From an uncultured Actinomycetes bacterium (GTDB taxonomy: Bacteria; Actinomycetota; Acidimicrobiia; Acidimicrobiales; RAAP-2), in assembly GCA_903825895.1 (NCBI GenBank), contig CAIKCI010000035.1:42135-106134 (forward strand): a stretch of DNA of 64,000 nucleotides, in the 5' to 3' direction. The notes beneath the pieces were generated by a model, which searched no databases, was not told the DNA's origin, and worked only from the letters and a program-made list of their open reading frames with translations. How positions within the stretch are numbered: position 1 is the stretch's first letter; every line of letters starts with the position of its first letter. Position numbers and translations under genes: made by a program. Of the stretch, positions 26,069 to 34,540 are shown one piece after another.

Positions 26069-27705
26069 GAAATTGCTGAGCTTCCGCGCTGCGCCTTGAG
26101 TTGAGCATCTAGTGCTTTGACGTGCTCGCCAGTGAGCACTTCGTAACTTGTCGACCGACTCGGTCGATACCAAACCACGTCGCTCGTATGCCATGCGTCC
26201 TGTTTGAGAAGAACCTTCGTGATTTTTCCTGTGGCCGTTTCATCAATCTTGGTGGTGATGCGAATGAACTGTGGTTTCCATTTCGTCCCAGCATCGCGTT
26301 GATCATCCCACCAGGAAGAAAACTCTTGGGGGTCGAAGGTTCCCTCACGCAATTCAACGGCCGCCATGACGAGATCACCGGCCCCCGCTGCTGGGTCGGG
26401 CACGGGGTAGACCCCGACGCTCGCGAATGCATGAAAACGCGCCATCACATTTTCGACGGGTGCCGCCGCCAGGTTCTCTGAATCCACGCGTAGCCAGTCA
26501 CCCCCGCGGCCGGCGAAGTAAAAGAATCCAGCTTCGTCTCGGTATGCCAAGTCGCCAGTCCAGTACCACCCGTCGCGCAGCCGAGAATTCTCAGCGTCCT
26601 CGTTCTTGTAATAACCCTCGAACTTCCCGTAACCGGCTCGAGCAACAATCTCGCCAATGGCCTCGGTGCCGTTAAGAAGCTGTCCGCCATCGTCAAAGCG
26701 AGCTCGCTCCATCTCAATGCCCGTGTCGGGATCGATGATCGCAAGATCAGCGTTGGGCGGTGCTGGCCCGAGAGAGCCCTTCGGCGTATCAGGGGTGGTC
26801 AGAATGGCAACGGCCCCTTCGCTTGATCCGTAGCCCTCAGTCAACGGGCAGCCGAAGCGCTCTTGGAAGGCAATGCGATCGGGAGAGGACGCTTCGGTGC
26901 CGAATGCTCGTTGCAGGGTGTTGTCGTGGTCATCGGGTTGTTGGGCAGTGGCGAGAATATAGGCAATGGATTTGCCGACGTACGTAAAGCGCGTGGCTTC
27001 ATATTTGCGAACATCAGGCAGGAAGTTCGACGCTGAAAAAGCTTTGGGCAACACGATGGTTGCCCCGACATTGAGAGCCGGAGCAACCATTGCCATCACG
27101 GCGTTACCGTGAAAAAGCGGCATGGGGCAGTAGCAAACGTCCTCGCGAGTGAATTGATACACCTGCGATGCGGTGACCGAAATATTGCCAAGCCTTCCTT
27201 GCGTGCAGCGCACGGCCTTTGGCACTCCCGTGGTGCCAGAGGTGAAAAGCAAGAGAAGTAGATCTTCGTCGATGGCTCCTGCATTAAAAAGGGGATCAAA
27301 GCCCGCAGACGCTGCGCGAGCGTCATCGGTGGTGACGATCCGTCCATTGGCTGGACCAAGATCCAGGCCATCGAGCATGGGGCTCAGCTCATCGTTGGTG
27401 ATAATGAACTGGCAGTCGGCTCCTTTGATGTCAAGCGCGAGTGCATCGCCACGGCGAGTGGGATTTATGCCGACGACCGTCCAGCGTGCCATTGATGCAG
27501 CGAAGATCCACAGCACGTAGTCGATGCCGTTTGGGAGAAGCACGCCGACGTGGGCGGGGCCATCTTGCCGTTTGGTCTCAAGCCAGGCGGCCATCTTCCC
27601 GGCAGCGGTGACGACCTCGTCCCAATTCATCGAGGCGCGCTCGTCAACGAGCCCTCGGTGCGTATCGCCTCGTCGGGCTTCAAAAAGTTCAGCAAAGACG
27701 GTCAC
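26065..27705 (-). CDS. Acyl-CoA ligase (AMP-binding, FadD-like)
   Basis: ANL-superfamily adenylating enzyme of 546 residues: P-loop LLLFTSGTTGVPKAV, the GYGSSEG A5 motif, YWTGDLAYRDEAGFFYFAGRGGDWLR, and the catalytic Lys region TATGKITK. It probably activates a fatty or other carboxylic acid to its CoA thioester. GTG 27705 is preferred because GAAAGG lies upstream and it overlaps the stop of the FMN oxidase gene as GTGA. The frame is open to 27849, but that part duplicates oxidase coding sequence. Substrate unknown. Confidence 0.88.
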   Translation of the reverse strand: MTVFAELFEARRGDTHRGLVDERASMNWDEVVTAAGKMAAWLETKRQDGPAHVGVLLPNGIDYVLWIFAASMARWTVVGINPTRRGDALALDIKGADCQFIITNDELSPMLDGLDLGPANGRIVTTDDARAASAGFDPLFNAGAIDEDLLLLLFTSGTTGVPKAVRCTQGRLGNISVTASQVYQFTREDVCYCPMPLFHGNAVMAMVAPALNVGATIVLPKAFSASNFLPDVRKYEATRFTYVGKSIAYILATAQQPDDHDNTLQRAFGTEASSPDRIAFQERFGCPLTEGYGSSEGAVAILTTPDTPKGSLGPAPPNADLAIIDPDTGIEMERARFDDGGQLLNGTEAIGEIVARAGYGKFEGYYKNEDAENSRLRDGWYWTGDLAYRDEAGFFYFAGRGGDWLRVDSENLAAAPVENVMARFHAFASVGVYPVPDPAAGAGDLVMAAVELREGTFDPQEFSSWWDDQRDAGTKWKPQFIRITTKIDETATGKITKVLLKQDAWHTSDVVWYRPSRSTSYEVLTGEHVKALDAQLKAQRGSSAIS

Positions 27706-28850
27706 GATGGAACCTTTCGTCGAACAAGTGTTGTGTCGATTTCTTGAAGTGAACGTACACCGCACAGCGCCATGACGCGCCGCAGTTCTAGCGTGAACCA
27801 CTCCAACAGCGCCACGAGGCCGTCCTCGCCACCAGACCCCAAAGCCCACAAGGCAGGCCGGCCAATCAAGACGCCATCGGCGCCAAGGGCGAGTGCTTTG
27901 AGGACATCGGCGGGACGACGAATCCCACCATCGACCAAGAGTGTTCCTCGACCGGTCAGAGATTCGGCGATCTCTGGAAGCACGGTGGCAGGAGCGGGTG
28001 CGTCGCGCAGTTGGCGACCTCCGTGGTTCGACACCACCACCCCGGCTGCGCCAGCGTCAAGGCACTTCACCGCGTCGTCGCTGCGCGTGACACCTTTGGC
28101 CAGGACGGGAAGGTGGGATAACTCACTCAGCCAAGCGATGTCGTCGTAGGTGATGGAGGGGTCGAACTCTTGACAGACCGCTGCCATGAACCCTTCGCCT
28201 TTAACTCGAGTTGTGGATGCGTCGGTCAAATTGGGAAGTTCTAAGTCATCACGGAGTGACACACCGCCGCGGAGTTCTTGGTAGCGAAGACCCGAGACCG
28301 GAGCATCGACGGTCAAGAGCAGTGCCTTGTAGCCAGCGGCTGCTACCTGTTCAACCATCTCTTTGGTGCGACCTCGGTCTTTTAAGATGTAGACCTGCAT
28401 CCACTGTGGCGCACCACCACCTGCCTCGGCTACCTCGTCGAGCGGAGCGTTCGAGAGCGATGAGAGCGTCATCATGGCACCTGCTCGAGCACAAGCTCTC
28501 GCGGTGTCTCGTTCGGCTCCTGGGGTGGCCATGGCATGAAGCGCAGTCGGGGCAACGACGATGGGTCCCATGACGTCGCTGCCAAGAAGTTTGGTGCGTG
28601 TCGAAATGGTCGAGACATCAACGAGCACTTTGGGGGAGAGGTTCCACTGGCCCCACCCGGCAATGTTTTCTTGGACTAAACCGCCGTCCTCGGCTCCCCC
28701 GGCGTAGTAGTCGTAGGCCATCTGGCCGATGGCTGTTTTCGCCAGTTCCTCCAAGGCGCCGAGATCGATATCTCGAGGCTCCACGACCGGACCTGCGCCA
28801 AGGGCTGTTGCGCTGGCAGAATAGGGAGCCATGAAGTAGATGATAGGCAT
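27702..28850 (-). CDS. FMN-dependent alpha-hydroxy acid oxidase/dehydrogenase
   Basis: A 382-residue TIM-barrel flavoprotein of the glycolate/lactate oxidase family: DYYAGGAEDG near residue 47, VVAPTALHAMATPGAE, the active-site VVSNHGGRQLRDAPA and FMN-phosphate binding LVDGGIRRPADVLKALALGADGVLIGRP. It oxidises 2-hydroxy acids to 2-oxo acids. ATG 28832 is an alternative start; neither has a clear ribosome binding site. It leads the three-gene minus operon and diverges from the LLM gene with a perfect palindrome between them. Confidence 0.88.
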   Translation of the reverse strand: MPIIYFMAPYSASATALGAGPVVEPRDIDLGALEELAKTAIGQMAYDYYAGGAEDGGLVQENIAGWGQWNLSPKVLVDVSTISTRTKLLGSDVMGPIVVAPTALHAMATPGAERDTARACARAGAMMTLSSLSNAPLDEVAEAGGGAPQWMQVYILKDRGRTKEMVEQVAAAGYKALLLTVDAPVSGLRYQELRGGVSLRDDLELPNLTDASTTRVKGEGFMAAVCQEFDPSITYDDIAWLSELSHLPVLAKGVTRSDDAVKCLDAGAAGVVVSNHGGRQLRDAPAPATVLPEIAESLTGRGTLLVDGGIRRPADVLKALALGADGVLIGRPALWALGSGGEDGLVALLEWFTLELRRVMALCGVRSLQEIDTTLVRRKVPS

Positions 28851-28860
28851 ACCGGAAGCG

Positions 28861-28878
28861 TTCGAGCCGGGGCTCGAA
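28861..28878. promoter_or_regulatory. Perfect 18-bp palindrome between divergent genes
   Basis: TTCGAGCCGGGGCTCGAA has 8-bp perfect arms and a 2-bp centre. It lies 10 bp upstream of the oxidase start (28850) and 18 bp upstream of the LLM start (28897), immediately before the AAGGAG site of the latter. It is a strong candidate operator for a dimeric repressor controlling both directions. Confidence 0.7.
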
Positions 28879-28896
28879 TCAAAAGAAGGAGTAGCA

Positions 28897-29772
28897 ATGC
28901 GTTTTTCTTATGCAGAGTCGATGGTGGAGCCGTCCTTTTATTCCGAGTTAGCAATGACGGCAGAAGCTGCGGGGTTCGACTCGATGGTCATTCCCGATTC
29001 GATCTGTTATCCCTTCGAGTCTGATTCTGTGTATCCCTTTAACCCTGATGGAACCCGCGAGTTTCTTGACGGCAAACCCTTCATTGAGCCGTTCTGTTTA
29101 ATTCCTGCACTCGCAGCAGTTACGACCACCTTGCGCTTTGTGACCTTTGTCGTCAAGCTGCCAATTCGACCACCCGTCTTAGCGGCAAAGCAGATGACGT
29201 CGGTAGCTGTCTTGAGTAATAACCGTCTTGTCTTCGGTGTGGGAACGTCGCCGTGGCGTGAAGACTACGACGCGCTCGAAGTTCCCTGGGAGCGGCGAGG
29301 GAAGCGAATGGACGAGTCCATGGCAATTCTCCAAGGACTCATGACGGGCGAGTACTTCGAATTCCACGGTGAGTTCTATGACATTCCTTCGCTCAAACTC
29401 TCTCCGGTTCCAACGAAACCCGTGCCCTTGATGATTGGGGGCCACGGTGAGTTGGCCTTGAAGCGAGCTGCTGCGATGGGAGACGGATGGCTTCACGGTG
29501 GGGGAGAGCACGATGACCTCCCGGCGATGATTAAACGCTTGGGTGAATTACGTAAAGAATACGGAACGGAAAACAAACCTTTTGAAATTCACGTCATTTC
29601 TCTGGACGCGTACAGTCTCGACGGCATCAAACGTCTTGAAGAGATGGGCGTCACTGATGTCATCGTAGGATTTCGCTATCCCTACACCGAAGGGCCCGAC
29701 ACCGAGCCCTTGTCGACAAAACTTGATGCGCTGAAGGGCTACAGCGACCAAATCATCGACAAGCTTCGATAA
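28897..29772 (+). CDS. LLM-class (luciferase-like) oxidoreductase, probably F420-dependent
   Basis: A 291-residue TIM-barrel protein: MRFSYAESMVEPSFYSELA, the LRFVTFVVKLPIRPPVLAAKQMTS block, VFGVGTSPWREDYDALEVPW and PVPLMIGGHGELALKRAAAMGDGW, typical of actinobacterial LLM enzymes that use F420 or flavin. ATG 28897 has a perfect AGAAGGAG site; the open frame to 28840 lies across the palindrome and is rejected. It is followed after 12 bp by an NTF2-like gene, probably in the same transcript. Substrate unknown. Confidence 0.88.
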   Translation: MRFSYAESMVEPSFYSELAMTAEAAGFDSMVIPDSICYPFESDSVYPFNPDGTREFLDGKPFIEPFCLIPALAAVTTTLRFVTFVVKLPIRPPVLAAKQMTSVAVLSNNRLVFGVGTSPWREDYDALEVPWERRGKRMDESMAILQGLMTGEYFEFHGEFYDIPSLKLSPVPTKPVPLMIGGHGELALKRAAAMGDGWLHGGGEHDDLPAMIKRLGELRKEYGTENKPFEIHVISLDAYSLDGIKRLEEMGVTDVIVGFRYPYTEGPDTEPLSTKLDALKGYSDQIIDKLR

Positions 29773-29783
29773 GAAAGGAAACC

Positions 29784-30206
29784 ATGACCGAACTAATGAC
29801 CGCACGAGAGTTAGGCCACGCTTCGCGCGAAGCAGTGGCTCGTGGCGATAAAGAAGGCTGGTTAGAGATCTTTGCCCCCGACGCGGTCGTTCAAGACCCC
29901 ATCGGGCCATCACCCTTCAATCCAGATGGCATGGGCCACCACGGTCGTGAAGCGATCGGGAAGTTTTACGACGAAGTGATTTCGCCAAGTGAAAAAATCA
30001 CCTTTGAGATTCTCTCGTCGACGCTGTGTGCCGACGAGTGTGCCGACGTCGGCATCATCCGAACGTGGTTGGCCGGGGGGAACCACGTGGCGATTGTCCA
30101 CTGTGTCTTTACCTACAAGACCAATGGCAACAATCAACTCGCCAGCTTGCGCGCCTACTGGGAGTTCGAAAAGACCGAATTGGTTGAAGCCTCAACGCTT
30201 GACTAG
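29784..30206 (+). CDS. NTF2/SnoaL-like protein
   Basis: A 140-residue single-domain protein of the ketosteroid-isomerase-like NTF2 superfamily (ELGHASREAVARGDKEGWLEIFAPDAVVQDPIGPSPFNPDG, HHGREAIGKFYDEVI). Such proteins often act as isomerases in lipid, steroid or aromatic catabolism. It follows the LLM gene with an AAAGGAAA site and probably works in the same pathway. Its stop overlaps the convergent quinone oxidoreductase gene by 4 bp. Confidence 0.85.
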   Translation: MTELMTARELGHASREAVARGDKEGWLEIFAPDAVVQDPIGPSPFNPDGMGHHGREAIGKFYDEVISPSEKITFEILSSTLCADECADVGIIRTWLAGGNHVAIVHCVFTYKTNGNNQLASLRAYWEFEKTELVEASTLD

Positions 30207-31147
30207 ATCGTCAAGATAATTTTGCCGGCCTTCCCGCCGTTTTGGAAAGCGTCGTAGCCGGCCGCAGCGTCATCAAGTGTGTACGTTGCAGCGACGGGAA
30301 CGGTCAAGCGACCCGTGGCCAAGGGCTCGAGGAGATCTCGGCGAATCGCATCGGTGACGTAGGCTTTTTCTTCACGAGAACGAGCCCGCAGCGTTGATGC
30401 TCGCAGCGTTGCCCGAGTCGACATCAGGCCTAAAAGATTCAATTCGATCGTCGCGCCACCGCCCACGCCAATGACCACGATGCGTGCATCAGTGGCCAAA
30501 GAATCGAGCACGCCTGAGGTCAAACTGGCAGCGCCAATGAGTTCAAGGACAACGTCAAAAGGACCGGCTTGGGCCACCCGGTCGGGACTGACCACTCGAG
30601 AAGCGCCCAGCGATTCAACAAAAGGTGTTTTTGTTGTGTCGCGCAGCGAAGCGGTGACCTCGGCGCCGAGCAGCGCTCCAATTTGAATGCCTGCACTGCC
30701 CACGCCTCCGGCTGCGCCGGTGACCAACAAGCGCTCACCAAATGCCAAAGCACCTTGCGTTACGATGGCGTCGTGGGCTGTCGTGAAGGCCTCGGGGAAT
30801 CCTCCCGCTGCGGTCATATCGACTTCGTCTGGGAGAGGAAGTAAATGGGTTTCGTCAACCGCGACGAACTCAGCCTGGGCGCCACCGGCGACGATTCCCA
30901 TGACGCGTTGAGCTAAGCGCCACCTCGTAACTCCCGAGCCAAGAGCGACGATCTCACCGGCGAATTCCAAACCGGGGATGTCGGCGGGCACACCAGGAGG
31001 AGCAGCGTAAAACCCTTTCCGCTGGAGCATGTCTGCTCCATTGAGTCCCGCTGCTCGAACGGCGACGATCACTTCGGTAATACCTGGTGTTGGATCGGGT
31101 CGCTCAAGCACGACGAGTGTTCCGTTATCGATGACTAGTGCGCGCAC
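30203..31147 (-). CDS. Zinc-independent quinone oxidoreductase (MDR superfamily)
   Basis: A 314-residue medium-chain reductase with the N-terminal GroES-like fold (VRAAGLNGADMLQRKGFYAAPPGVPADIPGLEFAGEIVALG) and the NADPH motif LLVTGAAGGVGSAGIQIGALLGAEV. Zinc ligands are absent, as in the QOR/PIG3 group. GTG 31147 is preferred because AAGGAG is well placed; an ATG at 31222 has no site. It reduces quinones or enones with NADPH. It is monocistronic as far as can be seen and diverges from the glutathione peroxidase gene. Confidence 0.9.
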   Translation of the reverse strand: MRALVIDNGTLVVLERPDPTPGITEVIVAVRAAGLNGADMLQRKGFYAAPPGVPADIPGLEFAGEIVALGSGVTRWRLAQRVMGIVAGGAQAEFVAVDETHLLPLPDEVDMTAAGGFPEAFTTAHDAIVTQGALAFGERLLVTGAAGGVGSAGIQIGALLGAEVTASLRDTTKTPFVESLGASRVVSPDRVAQAGPFDVVLELIGAASLTSGVLDSLATDARIVVIGVGGGATIELNLLGLMSTRATLRASTLRARSREEKAYVTDAIRRDLLEPLATGRLTVPVAATYTLDDAAAGYDAFQNGGKAGKIILTI

Positions 31148-31250
31148 GATGCTCCTTTGAGAAGCTCCCTGGGAGGAAGCGTCGTTAGAGGCGAGGCTAG
31201 CGACAATGAGCGCTTGGCACACTGACAGGTCATTCCACTAAGGTGAGTTC

Positions 31251-31739
31251 ATGAGCATCTACGACATTCCAATTGCCGCCATCGACGGTACGCCGTCATC
31301 GTTGAAAGACCAGGAGGGTAAAGCGATCCTCGTCGTCAATGTGGCATCAAAGTGTGGCTTGACCCCTCAGTACGAGGGCCTTGAGAAGCTCCAACAACGC
31401 TACGAAGACCGCGGATTTTCCGTCGTGGGCTTTCCCTGTAATCAGTTCATGGGCCAAGAGCCCGGGACATCCGAGGAGATACAGAGTTTCTGTTCGACCA
31501 CCTATGGCGTGACGTTCCCACTCTTTGAAAAGATCGACGTGAACGGCGAAAACCGTCACCCTCTCTACGAGGAGTTCACCAAGACCAGTGACGCCGATGG
31601 TGAAGCAGGCGATATTACGTGGAACTTTGAAAAGTTTTTGATTTCTCCTGTCGGCGCCATTGTCGGGCGGTTCCGTCCACAAGTTGAGCCCACCGATCCG
31701 GCCTTAGTGGCGGCGATCGAAGCAACACTTCCGATTTAA
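31251..31739 (+). CDS. Glutathione peroxidase family thiol peroxidase
   Basis: The 162-residue protein carries the GPx signature: peroxidatic Cys35 in NVASKCGLTPQYEGL, the FPCNQFMGQEPG block with the active-site Gln and a resolving-type Cys, and WNFEKFL. Cys rather than selenocysteine marks it as a non-selenium enzyme, probably thioredoxin-dependent. It reduces hydroperoxides in the cytoplasm. The HAD gene follows after 8 bp, suggesting co-transcription. Confidence 0.93.
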   Translation: MSIYDIPIAAIDGTPSSLKDQEGKAILVVNVASKCGLTPQYEGLEKLQQRYEDRGFSVVGFPCNQFMGQEPGTSEEIQSFCSTTYGVTFPLFEKIDVNGENRHPLYEEFTKTSDADGEAGDITWNFEKFLISPVGAIVGRFRPQVEPTDPALVAAIEATLPI

Positions 31740-31747
31740 ATCGAATC

Positions 31748-32416
31748 GTGGCAACCACGACGCGAGCCGCCATCTTTGATATGGATGGGCTGCTCGTCGA
31801 CTCGGAACCTTTATGGCACGAAGCAGAGGTTGAAATCTTTGGTGAGCTCGGTGTCCCGTTGGAGCGGGCACAGACTCGGGTGACCAAGGGCATGTTCGTT
31901 GACGAAGTAACCCAGTTCTGGTTTGAGCGCTTTCCTTGGCAAGGTCCCACGCCACAAGAAGTTGTGGGTTTTGTTCTTGCGCGTGTTGAACAACTCGTGC
32001 TTGAGCGAGGCGTGGCGCTCCCCGGCGCAATCGAATCTGTTCAGGTCATGGCAAGCGAAGGCCCCATAGCGCTGGCGTCATCGACGCCGCGGGCGCTCAT
32101 TGAGGTGGTACTCGCTCACATCGGATTGAGCGATGCCTTCCCCATCATCTGTTCGGCCCAAGATGAAGCCTTTGGAAAGCCCCATCCGGCAGTCTTTCTC
32201 ACGGCAGCGAAACAACTCGGTGTTGCTGCTGAGCGCTGCTGTGTCTTTGAAGACTCAACGGCAGGGGTCATCGCCGCCAAAGCAGCGCGCATGGTGTGTG
32301 TGGCCGTTCCAGAACGGGCAGATCGCACAGCGCCTGAAATGGGGATTGCCGATTTGGTACTCGACTCACTCGAGGGGTTTTCTCCCCATGACCTTGACGC
32401 GCTGTTTGATTTCTAG
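31748..32416 (+). CDS. HAD-superfamily hydrolase (beta-phosphoglucomutase/sugar phosphatase-like)
   Basis: A 222-residue HAD subfamily IA protein: motif I FDMDGLLVDSEPLW with the nucleophile Asp and general acid Asp, motif II LASSTPR, motif III Lys in FGKPHPAVFL and motif IV CCVFEDSTAGVIAAKAA. It resembles 2-deoxyglucose-6-phosphatase and beta-phosphoglucomutase-like enzymes. GTG 31748 starts the domain directly. It lies between the peroxidase and a sugar transporter, compatible with sugar-phosphate metabolism. Confidence 0.9.
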   Translation: MATTTRAAIFDMDGLLVDSEPLWHEAEVEIFGELGVPLERAQTRVTKGMFVDEVTQFWFERFPWQGPTPQEVVGFVLARVEQLVLERGVALPGAIESVQVMASEGPIALASSTPRALIEVVLAHIGLSDAFPIICSAQDEAFGKPHPAVFLTAAKQLGVAAERCCVFEDSTAGVIAAKAARMVCVAVPERADRTAPEMGIADLVLDSLEGFSPHDLDALFDF

Positions 32417-32488
32417 GGCGTCAAGTTCCGAGGTTTACGCCCGGCGAAGAAGTAGGGTTTCCACAGCGATAAAAAACGGGGGTTTGCC

Positions 32489-33943
32489 ATGTCGACGACA
32501 GAGAACACTGCTGAGGATCTTGACGGCCAAAAGAAGAAGGTAAAGATTTCAGGGGCCCTCATTGGCGTTGGCTTGGTCATCATGCTGGCCGGTGCGCTCT
32601 TTGGGTACGACCAAGGTGTCATCTCTGGAGCCTTGGATGGGATCAAGCGACAGTTTGATACCAGTACGATCCTGACCGAAATCATCACAAGCTGGGTGAC
32701 ATTGGGTGCCATGGTCGGCGCCTTAGTTGCTGGAACCGCCGCCGACCGATTGGGTCGACGCTGGACAATTCTGATGGCGTCGGTGCTGTTTGTTGTTGGT
32801 GCCCTCGTTGAATCTCTGGCTCCTGGTACCACCGTGTTGGTGATCGGCCGTTTCTTGGTGGGCTTTGGAGTTGGTGTGGCGTCGGTCGCCGCGCCGCTCT
32901 ATGCGGCGGAGATGGCACCAACTCGCTTACGTGGCCGGTTCGTCTCGCTCTATCAGTTGGCAATCACCATGGGAATTTTTGTGGCGTACTTCGTGAACTA
33001 TCTCCTGTCACACTCCAACAAGTGGCGCGTCATGCTGGGAGTTTCTGCCATTCCTGCCGTCTTGCTCGTCTTGGCCATCCTTCCGCTTCCGGACTCTCCT
33101 CGTTGGTACATGAAGATGCACCGTCGCGAGAAAGCCGAGAAGTCACTCAAGCGCGTCGAGCCAGAGTGTGACCTCACGGAAAGAATTGATGAGATTGAGA
33201 AAGCCATCGAAGAAGATGAAAAGAAGTCGCCATCGTGGGCAACGGTTTTCTCATCGCAGTGGCGTAAACCCCTGATCATTGGGGTCACGCTGGCGGTCCT
33301 TCAGCAACTCACTGGCATTAACGCCGTGATCTACTACGCCAATCAAATTTTTGCGGCCGCTGGGTTCCACTCGGCAGCGACGCAGAGTTTGGCAACGCTG
33401 TGGGCCATTGGCGCGGTGAACGTCGTGGCGACATTCATCGCTGTGGCTTGGGTCGACCGCTTTGGTCGTAAACCCTTGTTGATGATCGGGACCACTGGAA
33501 TGTTCTTGTCGTTGGTGTTGATTGGTGCGATGTATCTCAAACTCGACCACCAAAGCACCGCAACAGCTTCAGCTCCGAGTGCGGCGGGGATCGTGACCCT
33601 TATCGGTCTCGTGGTCTTTATCGCGAGTTTTGCATTCTCACTGGGGCCGGTGGTGTGGACCGTTATTAATGAGATCTTTCCCGGCGAGGTACGCGGGAAG
33701 GCAGTGGCCGCAGCAACAGCTGCGAACTGGTTCGCTGCGTGGTTGGTGACACAGTTCTTCTTGACGCTGGTTGATGCCATTGGTTCGACCGGCGTCTTCT
33801 GGCTCTTCGCCGGCTTCTGTGTCGTGACGTACTTCTTTGTCCGAGGTTTTCTTCCTGAGACAAAGGGTCGTTCACTCGAAGAGATTCAGACCATGTGGGG
33901 CGACCCAAAGAAGATTTACGCCGCCATCCACGATCACCGCTAG
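32489..33943 (+). CDS. Sugar porter, MFS superfamily
   Basis: A 484-residue MFS protein with 12 predicted helices and sugar-porter hallmarks: GALFGYDQGVISGAL in helix 1, DRLGRRW after helix 2, RFLVGFGVGVASVAAPLYAAEMAP in helix 4, the PDSPRWYMKMHRREKAE loop, QQLTGINAVIYYANQIF in helix 7 and PETKGRSLEEIQTMW at the C-terminus. It is close to the XylE/GalP/glucose proton symporters. It converges on the GNAT gene, the two stops being adjacent. Confidence 0.95.
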   Translation: MSTTENTAEDLDGQKKKVKISGALIGVGLVIMLAGALFGYDQGVISGALDGIKRQFDTSTILTEIITSWVTLGAMVGALVAGTAADRLGRRWTILMASVLFVVGALVESLAPGTTVLVIGRFLVGFGVGVASVAAPLYAAEMAPTRLRGRFVSLYQLAITMGIFVAYFVNYLLSHSNKWRVMLGVSAIPAVLLVLAILPLPDSPRWYMKMHRREKAEKSLKRVEPECDLTERIDEIEKAIEEDEKKSPSWATVFSSQWRKPLIIGVTLAVLQQLTGINAVIYYANQIFAAAGFHSAATQSLATLWAIGAVNVVATFIAVAWVDRFGRKPLLMIGTTGMFLSLVLIGAMYLKLDHQSTATASAPSAAGIVTLIGLVVFIASFAFSLGPVVWTVINEIFPGEVRGKAVAAATAANWFAAWLVTQFFLTLVDAIGSTGVFWLFAGFCVVTYFFVRGFLPETKGRSLEEIQTMWGDPKKIYAAIHDHR

Positions 33944-33944
33944 A

Positions 33945-34448
33945 TCAAGAGCGGGAGCGCTTCGCGTCGCCACTGAGCGTGAGATCTTTATAAAAGCGCA
34001 GGGCGTCGGGGTAGTCGGAGACTTTTACAGGCAGTTCGTCAACGCGAATCCAGCCTTCTTTTTCGTAGAGAGCGACCGCTTCAGGCTGGAGTGGTCCGGT
34101 CTCTAAGACAATGGTGGAGATCTTGAGCGGGGGAGCCGCCACTTCAAGTGCGTGCATCAATGCCGCGCCCACCCCAAAGCGACGGCGATCAGGAGCGACC
34201 CACAAGCGCTTCACTTCACCGTGACCAGGAGCCACGGTTCTGAGACCAACGCCTCCGACAATCTCTCCATGGAGCGCCCCTAAGAGAAAGGTACCGTGGG
34301 GATGCTCAAAGGTAGCCGGGTCAAAGGGATGGCGATCGGTATTGACCCCGTAGCGCTGGTCGAGTTCTGCTTCGGCCAAGGCGATAATCCGTTGCACCTC
34401 TGACGACCCGAAGGCCACAGGCTCAATGATCAGGTTCTCGAGTGACAC
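33945..34448 (-). CDS. GNAT family N-acetyltransferase
   Basis: The protein of about 167 residues has the GNAT acetyl-CoA site VKRLWVAPDRRRFGVGAALMHALE, preceded by GEIVGGVGLRTV and followed by the ALYEKEGW block. It probably acetylates a small molecule or a protein amine. The start is uncertain: GTG 34448 gives a compact domain, while the frame is open to 34499; neither has a strong ribosome binding site. It diverges from ileS with fewer than 100 bp between starts. Confidence 0.82.
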   Translation of the reverse strand: MSLENLIIEPVAFGSSEVQRIIALAEAELDQRYGVNTDRHPFDPATFEHPHGTFLLGALHGEIVGGVGLRTVAPGHGEVKRLWVAPDRRRFGVGAALMHALEVAAPPLKISTIVLETGPLQPEAVALYEKEGWIRVDELPVKVSDYPDALRFYKDLTLSGDAKRSRS

Positions 34449-34540
34449 AAAAGAGAAGCGTATTCGCTTTCTTGATGGTGTCGCCAAGGGAGCGACCATT
34501 GGATCGGTAGGATCAGAGGGTTCGTGTTGTGAGGAGCGTC

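Noticed and set aside
34449..34540. T-box leader for ileS
   Set aside because: Actinobacterial ileS genes often have one, but the divergent GNAT gene leaves under 100 bp and no T-box sequence or stem I was seen.
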